A DNA stretch of 10,000 bases from Asticcacaulis sp. GTDB lineage: Bacteria; Pseudomonadota; Alphaproteobacteria; Caulobacterales; Caulobacteraceae. The stretch is from contig NZ_JAIWNX010000233.1 of the NCBI RefSeq assembly GCF_020217185.1, forward strand, positions 1-10,000, in the 5' to 3' direction. Each line of letters starts with the position of its first letter. Position 1 is the stretch's first letter. Below are positions 6,160-10,000 of the stretch, piece by piece. The notes under the pieces are model-generated. The model searched no databases. It saw only the letters and a list, made by a program, of their open reading frames with translations, and was not told where the DNA came from. The position numbers were made by a program, and so were the translations under genes.

Positions 6160-6458
6160 TGGCCGAATATCTTTTTGAGTTCACACCCGTTGCCCGGCGT
6201 GAAGTCATTGAGGCGTCAAGATGGTACACATCGAAAAATCCGCACCTTGGTCGCCGTTTCAACCAGCAGGTAACCGACGTACTGGCAAATATCTGTCGCT
6301 CCCCCTTCGGGAATGCAGAAGTGCAGTCCGGGCTTAGACGCGCCCGGCTGGCGGATTTCCCTTATCACCTGTATTACAGGCTGGAGGATCCTACTCTGTA
6401 TGTGGTGGCGGTGCTGCATACACGCCGCAACCCGAGCGCCTGGAAGAAAAGGGAGTAA
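6159..6458 (+). CDS. ParE/RelE-superfamily toxin
   Basis: This 99-residue protein has the ParE/RelE toxin layout. A first strand (YLFEFTPVARREV) leads to two helices (EASRWYTSKNPHLGRRFNQQVTDVLANI). The beta-sheet core follows (LRRARLADFPYHLYYRLED, about 59-77), then the last strand LYVVAVLHTRRNPSAW. ParE members poison DNA gyrase and RelE members cleave ribosome-bound mRNA. The FPYHLYYR and VLHTRRNP motifs with the antitoxin type favour the ParE side, but the target cannot be read from sequence. The start is GTG at 6159-6161, overlapping the antitoxin stop by one base; a GTG start and dependence on coupling would keep toxin below antitoxin level. The frame is intact with no missing segment, so the module appears functional. 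Genes of this kind are often horizontally acquired, although base composition here does not stand out. Confidence 0.85.
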   Translation: MAEYLFEFTPVARREVIEASRWYTSKNPHLGRRFNQQVTDVLANICRSPFGNAEVQSGLRRARLADFPYHLYYRLEDPTLYVVAVLHTRRNPSAWKKRE

Positions 6459-6461
6459 CCC

Positions 6462-6671
6462 ATGTCCGAATTTCTCCTCGAACTTCAGCGCAACGGCGCC
6501 TATCTGAAGGTCACGGCGGTTGATCCGGTGTCGGGCGAAGAGGTTTCAACCCTGGGGCCCGCCACGGACCCGGAGGCGGTCAAACGGCTGGCGGTACAGA
6601 AGCTGAAAAACCGCCTCGAAGCGCTCAAGCCGCAGCCTTTGAACCGCGGGCGCGGCGGCATTATTTGCTAA
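6462..6671 (+). CDS. Small conserved DUF6898-like protein
   Basis: This 69-residue soluble protein opens with a beta-rich pattern (SEFLLELQRNGAYLKVTAVDPVSGEEVSTLGPA), followed by a helix with basic residues (PEAVKRLAVQKLKNRLEAL). It ends in a Gly/Arg-rich tail, GRGGIIC. The opening, with aromatic-Lys-Val then A-[VI]-DP-x-[ST]-G-x-E, resembles the small alphaproteobacterial family I know as DUF6898, whose function is unknown to me. The ATG at 6462 follows GGGAG with 6 nt spacing, 3 nt after the toxin stop, so it is probably read from the toxin-antitoxin promoter or from hemA read-through. It may be an older neighbour of hemA/glyA that the toxin pair has come to sit beside, rather than part of the module. 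Coding status is well supported by spacing and composition; the family name is tentative. Confidence 0.7.
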   Translation: MSEFLLELQRNGAYLKVTAVDPVSGEEVSTLGPATDPEAVKRLAVQKLKNRLEALKPQPLNRGRGGIIC

Positions 6672-6789
6672 ACCTGAGGATCAGACGTTTTCGCTTGGAT
6701 TCGCTGTCTCAAAGGTTTAACAGACGCGCAATTTCGGACGATGCGCTATATATAGTGCCGACCTTCCTCCAGACGACAGGATAAAGCTC
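6672..6789 (+). promoter_or_regulatory. glyA upstream region with AT-rich -10-like palindrome
   Basis: GCTATATA (6745-6752) matches the Caulobacter housekeeping -10 (GCTANAWC) except for its last base, and lies within the perfect palindrome CTATATATAG (6746-6755). No convincing TTGACG -35 lies 10-14 bp upstream. GATTC at 6698-6702 is a GANTC site, the CcrM methylation target in this bacterial group. A ribosome site, ACAGGA (6776-6781), precedes the glyA GTG by 8 nt. I see no glycine or other riboswitch-like structure. The promoter is inferred. Confidence 0.4.
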
Positions 6790-8085
<1,296 letters not shown>

Positions 8086-8096
8086 TTATTTTTGTC

Positions 8097-8139
8097 GCGC
8101 AATTCATCCGAAAACCGGTGCCCACCTTTCGGATTGCGC
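8097..8139. repeat. Palindromic intergenic repeat element (RIME/mosaic-type) between glyA and nrdR
   Basis: GCGCAAT (8097-8103) pairs with ATTGCGC (8133-8139), and CCGAAA (8108-8113) with TTTCGG (8127-8132). A four-base bulge, TCAT, lies on one side, and a loop, AACCGGTGCCCACC, is at the top. The core CCGAAAACCGGT-N-CCCAC-TTTCGG closely matches the small palindromic repeats I know from rhizobial and other alphaproteobacterial intergenic regions. The paired arms would form a stable 13-bp hairpin in the operon mRNA, ending just before the nrdR ribosome site. There is no T-run after it on either strand, so it is not an intrinsic terminator; a role in mRNA stability is possible. Confidence 0.75.
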
Positions 8140-8151
8140 TTGGAGCCCTGA

Positions 8152-8721
8152 ATGCGCTGCCCCTTCTGCGGAAATCCTGAAACCCAGGTCAAGGACTCCC
8201 GTCCCTCCGAGGATGGGGCAGCCATTCGCCGTCGCCGCTCGTGCAGCGAATGTGGCGGGCGCTTCACCACCTTTGAACGGGTGCAGTTGCGCGAACTGAT
8301 TATCGTCAAGCGGTCGGGTCGCCGCACGCCGTTCGACCGCGAAAAGCTGGAGCGCTCGATTTCGCTTGCAACGCGCAAGCGTCAGATTGATCCGGAGCGT
8401 ATCGACCGCATGGTGTCGGGCATTGTGCGTCAGCTTGAAAGCCTGGGCGAAACCGAAATCGGCTCCGAAGTGGTCGGTGAGCTGATCATGAAGGCGCTGC
8501 GCTCGCTCGATTCCGTGGCCTATGTGCGCTATGCCTCGGTCTATCGGGATTTTCAGGAAACGTCGGATTTCGCGAAGTTTCTGGGGGCCGAAGGCTTTGA
8601 TGGTGACGGGATAGACGTGCCGCTGACGCCCGCCCCGGCCGGCAATCCCGACCCGAAGGACCCGTCGCCCATCCGTCAGGGGCTGGGCGAGCAGGATCTC
8701 TCTGCCACCGATGATGCGTGA
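8152..8721 (+). CDS. nrdR: Transcriptional repressor NrdR
   Basis: NrdR represses ribonucleotide reductase operons in response to ATP/dATP. A zinc ribbon at the N-terminus uses Cys3, Cys6, Cys31 and Cys34 (RCPFCG and [13 protein letters not shown]). The ATP-cone domain spans about 49-136, beginning [21 protein letters not shown] and ending [11 protein letters not shown]. The ATG follows TGGAG at 6 nt. The protein is 189 residues; family members are usually about 150-160. The excess is a low-complexity tail after about residue 147, rich in Pro, Asp and Gly, with no recognisable domain. Its target boxes were not seen in this window, so the regulated nrd genes lie elsewhere. Position between glyA and rib genes is common in alphaproteobacteria. 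Identification is certain; the role of the tail is unknown. Confidence 0.97.
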   Translation: MRCPFCGNPETQVKDSRPSEDGAAIRRRRSCSECGGRFTTFERVQLRELIIVKRSGRRTPFDREKLERSISLATRKRQIDPERIDRMVSGIVRQLESLGETEIGSEVVGELIMKALRSLDSVAYVRYASVYRDFQETSDFAKFLGAEGFDGDGIDVPLTPAPAGNPDPKDPSPIRQGLGEQDLSATDDA

Positions 8722-8733
8722 AGCCGGGGCACT

Positions 8734-9384
8734 ATGATCCGTCCGTTCGTCACGCTCAAACTGGCCACCACCCTCGACGGGCGCATCGCCACCCACACGG
8801 GCGAAAGCCGCTGGATCACCGGTGAGCCCGCCCGTCGCGCCGTGCACGAACTGCGGGCCTCACACGATGCTGTGCTGGTTGGCATCGAAACCGTGCTTAA
8901 AGATGATCCCGAACTGACCGTGCGTTTGCAGGGCTATGAGGGCTATCAGCCGGCGCGTGTCGTTCTGGATTCGCGGGGACGCATCCCGCTGCACTCCAAA
9001 CTGGTGCAGACGGCGCGCGTCATCCCGACCTATGTGGTGACGACGCACGACCTCAATCCGGAGCTGGTCTCGCTGGGGGTGCGGCCATTGAAGGTCGCCT
9101 CACGGCATCAGCGCGTCGATTTGATCGCGGCTCTGGAAGCGCTCAATGCCGCCGGGATCGACCGCCTGTTTGTCGAAGGCGGCGGGCAGATCGCCACGGC
9201 CTTTGTCAAGCTGGGCGCGGTGGACCGACTGGAATGGTTCCGCGCGCCCACTATATTGGGCGGTGACGGTCGCGCTGTGATAGGGTTTCTCGACATTGCG
9301 GACATCAACCGGGTGATCCGTTTCACCCGCGTGGGCGTTCAAGCGGTAGGCGACGATTTGTGGGAAAGCTACGAACTGGAGTAG
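8734..9384 (+). CDS. ribD: RibD reductase domain only (5-amino-6-(5-phosphoribosylamino)uracil reductase)
   Basis: This 216-residue protein corresponds to the C-terminal, NADPH-dependent half of RibD, which reduces the ribosyl side chain in the third step of riboflavin synthesis. It has RPFVTLKLATTLDGRIAT (3-20), the GESRWITG turn (23-30), the helix ARRAVHELRASHDAVLVG, TVLKDDPELTVR, ARVVLDS (74-80) and the glycine motif VEGGGQIATAF (147-157). Bifunctional RibD normally has about 145 further N-terminal residues forming a zinc deaminase (HAE and PCxxxxxTPPC motifs). None is present: nrdR ends 12 nt upstream and no deaminase motif is seen in any frame. The ATG falls just where the linker would be. 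Either the deaminase is encoded elsewhere or this paralogue acts alone. No strong Shine-Dalgarno is visible, so coupling to nrdR is likely. The adjacent ribE supports a riboflavin role over a generic dihydrofolate reductase-like one. Confidence 0.88.
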   Translation: MIRPFVTLKLATTLDGRIATHTGESRWITGEPARRAVHELRASHDAVLVGIETVLKDDPELTVRLQGYEGYQPARVVLDSRGRIPLHSKLVQTARVIPTYVVTTHDLNPELVSLGVRPLKVASRHQRVDLIAALEALNAAGIDRLFVEGGGQIATAFVKLGAVDRLEWFRAPTILGGDGRAVIGFLDIADINRVIRFTRVGVQAVGDDLWESYELE

Positions 9385-9385
9385 C

Positions 9386-9412
9386 GCCGTCTCCGTTTGA
9401 CGCAGAGACGGC
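9386..9412 (+). repeat. Perfect hairpin between ribD and ribE
   Basis: GCCGTCTC (9386-9393) and GAGACGGC (9405-9412) make a perfect 8-bp stem, with an 11-nt loop in which CGT and ACG can pair further. It begins one base after the ribD stop and ends 3 nt before the ribE ribosome site TAAGGA (9416-9421). No T-run follows, so it is not a terminator. It could affect ribE translation or mRNA stability between the two genes. The structure is seen; its role is inferred. Confidence 0.6.
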
Positions 9413-9427
9413 AAGTAAGGACGCAGT

Positions 9428-10000
9428 ATGTTTACAGGCATCATCACCGATATAGGCACCCTGACCGCCATTGACCGCCACGACGGCGGGGCGCGCTTTG
9501 AGGTGCAGACCGCCTATGACCTTTCGACCGTCGATATCGGGGCCTCGATCGCCCATTCCGGCTGCTGCCTGACCGTGGTGGAAAAGCGCGGCGACCGTTA
9601 CACGCTCGACCTGTCGAATGAGACTCTGGCCGTTACCACGCTCGATCACTGGCGTGTGGGCGACCGCGTCAATCTGGAGCGGGCGCTGAAGGTCGGTGAT
9701 GAACTGGGCGGTCATATCGTGTCGGGCCACATCGATGGGGTAGGGGAGCTGATCGCCCTCACCGAAGACGGTGACGCCTACCGGCTGAAGGTGCGTGTGC
9801 CGCGCCCGCTGCACCGCTATATCGCGCATAAGGGCTCGATTGCGCTGGATGGTATCTCGCTCACAGTGAACGAGGTCGAGGACGATGTTTTCGGCGTGGC
9901 CATCATCCCACACACCTGGACGCATACCACCCTGTCCGACCGCAAGGTGGGCGACAAGTTAAACCTTGAGATCGACCTGATGGCACGCTATGCCGCGCGC
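9428..10000 (+). CDS. ribE: Riboflavin synthase alpha chain (3' end cut off by window edge)
   Basis: This enzyme dismutates two 6,7-dimethyl-8-ribityllumazine molecules into riboflavin and the pyrimidine precursor. The 191 codons seen cover two lumazine-binding barrels. The first opens with the invariant MFTGIITDIG and has GASIAHSGCCLTVVE (38-52) and LDLSNETL. The junction is GGHIVSGHIDGVG (94-106), where the second repeat begins; it continues with HKGSIALDGISLTVNEV (134-150) and VAIIPHTWTHTTL (157-169). The C-terminal helix MARYAAR runs off the window, so only a few residues are probably missing. The start ATG at 9428-9430 follows TAAGGA at 6 nt. It lies 43 nt after the ribD reductase gene in the same operon. 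Such operons usually continue with ribBA and ribH, which would lie outside the window. Some databases call this gene ribC. Identification is certain. Confidence 0.97.
   Translation, partial: MFTGIITDIGTLTAIDRHDGGARFEVQTAYDLSTVDIGASIAHSGCCLTVVEKRGDRYTLDLSNETLAVTTLDHWRVGDRVNLERALKVGDELGGHIVSGHIDGVGELIALTEDGDAYRLKVRVPRPLHRYIAHKGSIALDGISLTVNEVEDDVFGVAIIPHTWTHTTLSDRKVGDKLNLEIDLMARYAAR

Noticed and set aside
8097..8139. Intrinsic terminator between glyA and nrdR
   Set aside because: The stem is strong but no T-run follows on either strand; the T-rich bases lie before the stem on the plus strand, and on the minus strand the stem is followed by an A-run.
8722..8733. Frameshifted or hidden deaminase half of RibD upstream of the reductase domain
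   Set aside because: Only 12 nt separate nrdR and this gene, and no deaminase motif appears in any frame of the preceding sequence.

Overview
The window looks like chromosomal DNA of an alphaproteobacterium, most likely in the Caulobacterales (Caulobacter/Asticcacaulis-like). The reasons are high GC with strong codon bias, a C4-pathway 5-aminolevulinate synthase, a MotB with no MotA beside it, a COG3671-type membrane protein next to heme genes, and a glyA-nrdR-ribD-ribE gene order. The genus is inferred from gene content and protein style; no search was run.

Layout. Positions 1-692 (minus) carry most of motB, the flagellar stator protein, running off the left edge. Transcribed divergently from it are a flavin reductase (839-1348, probable TTG start behind a leader able to form alternative hairpins) and a tightly spaced beta-hydroxyacid dehydrogenase (1357-2220). 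Next comes a minus-strand block, reading right to left: a COG3671-like membrane protein (3835-4380), hemB (2773-3774) and an unrecognised, visibly AT-richer 183-residue gene (2225-2776) whose ATG overlaps the hemB stop. A 300-bp divergent region separates this block from hemA (4681-5904, plus strand), so the first two enzymes of heme synthesis are near neighbours on opposite strands.

Behind hemA sits a compact toxin-antitoxin operon (5944-6458). It has a near-consensus promoter placed so that the antitoxin mRNA would be leaderless. A small DUF6898-like gene (6462-6671) follows directly. The right third is a housekeeping operon on the plus strand: glyA (6790-8085), nrdR (8152-8721), a RibD consisting only of the reductase domain (8734-9384), and ribE, riboflavin synthase (9428 to the right edge). 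A palindromic intergenic repeat of the type scattered through alphaproteobacterial genomes lies between glyA and nrdR, and a perfect 8-bp hairpin lies between ribD and ribE.

Most of the window is core metabolism: heme, one-carbon/glycine, ribonucleotide reductase control, riboflavin and motility. No large novel system is evident. The points most worth a second look are the leaderless toxin-antitoxin promoter, the one-domain RibD, the foreign-looking gene coupled to hemB, the structured leaders before the flavin reductase and hemB, and the palindromic repeat before nrdR.
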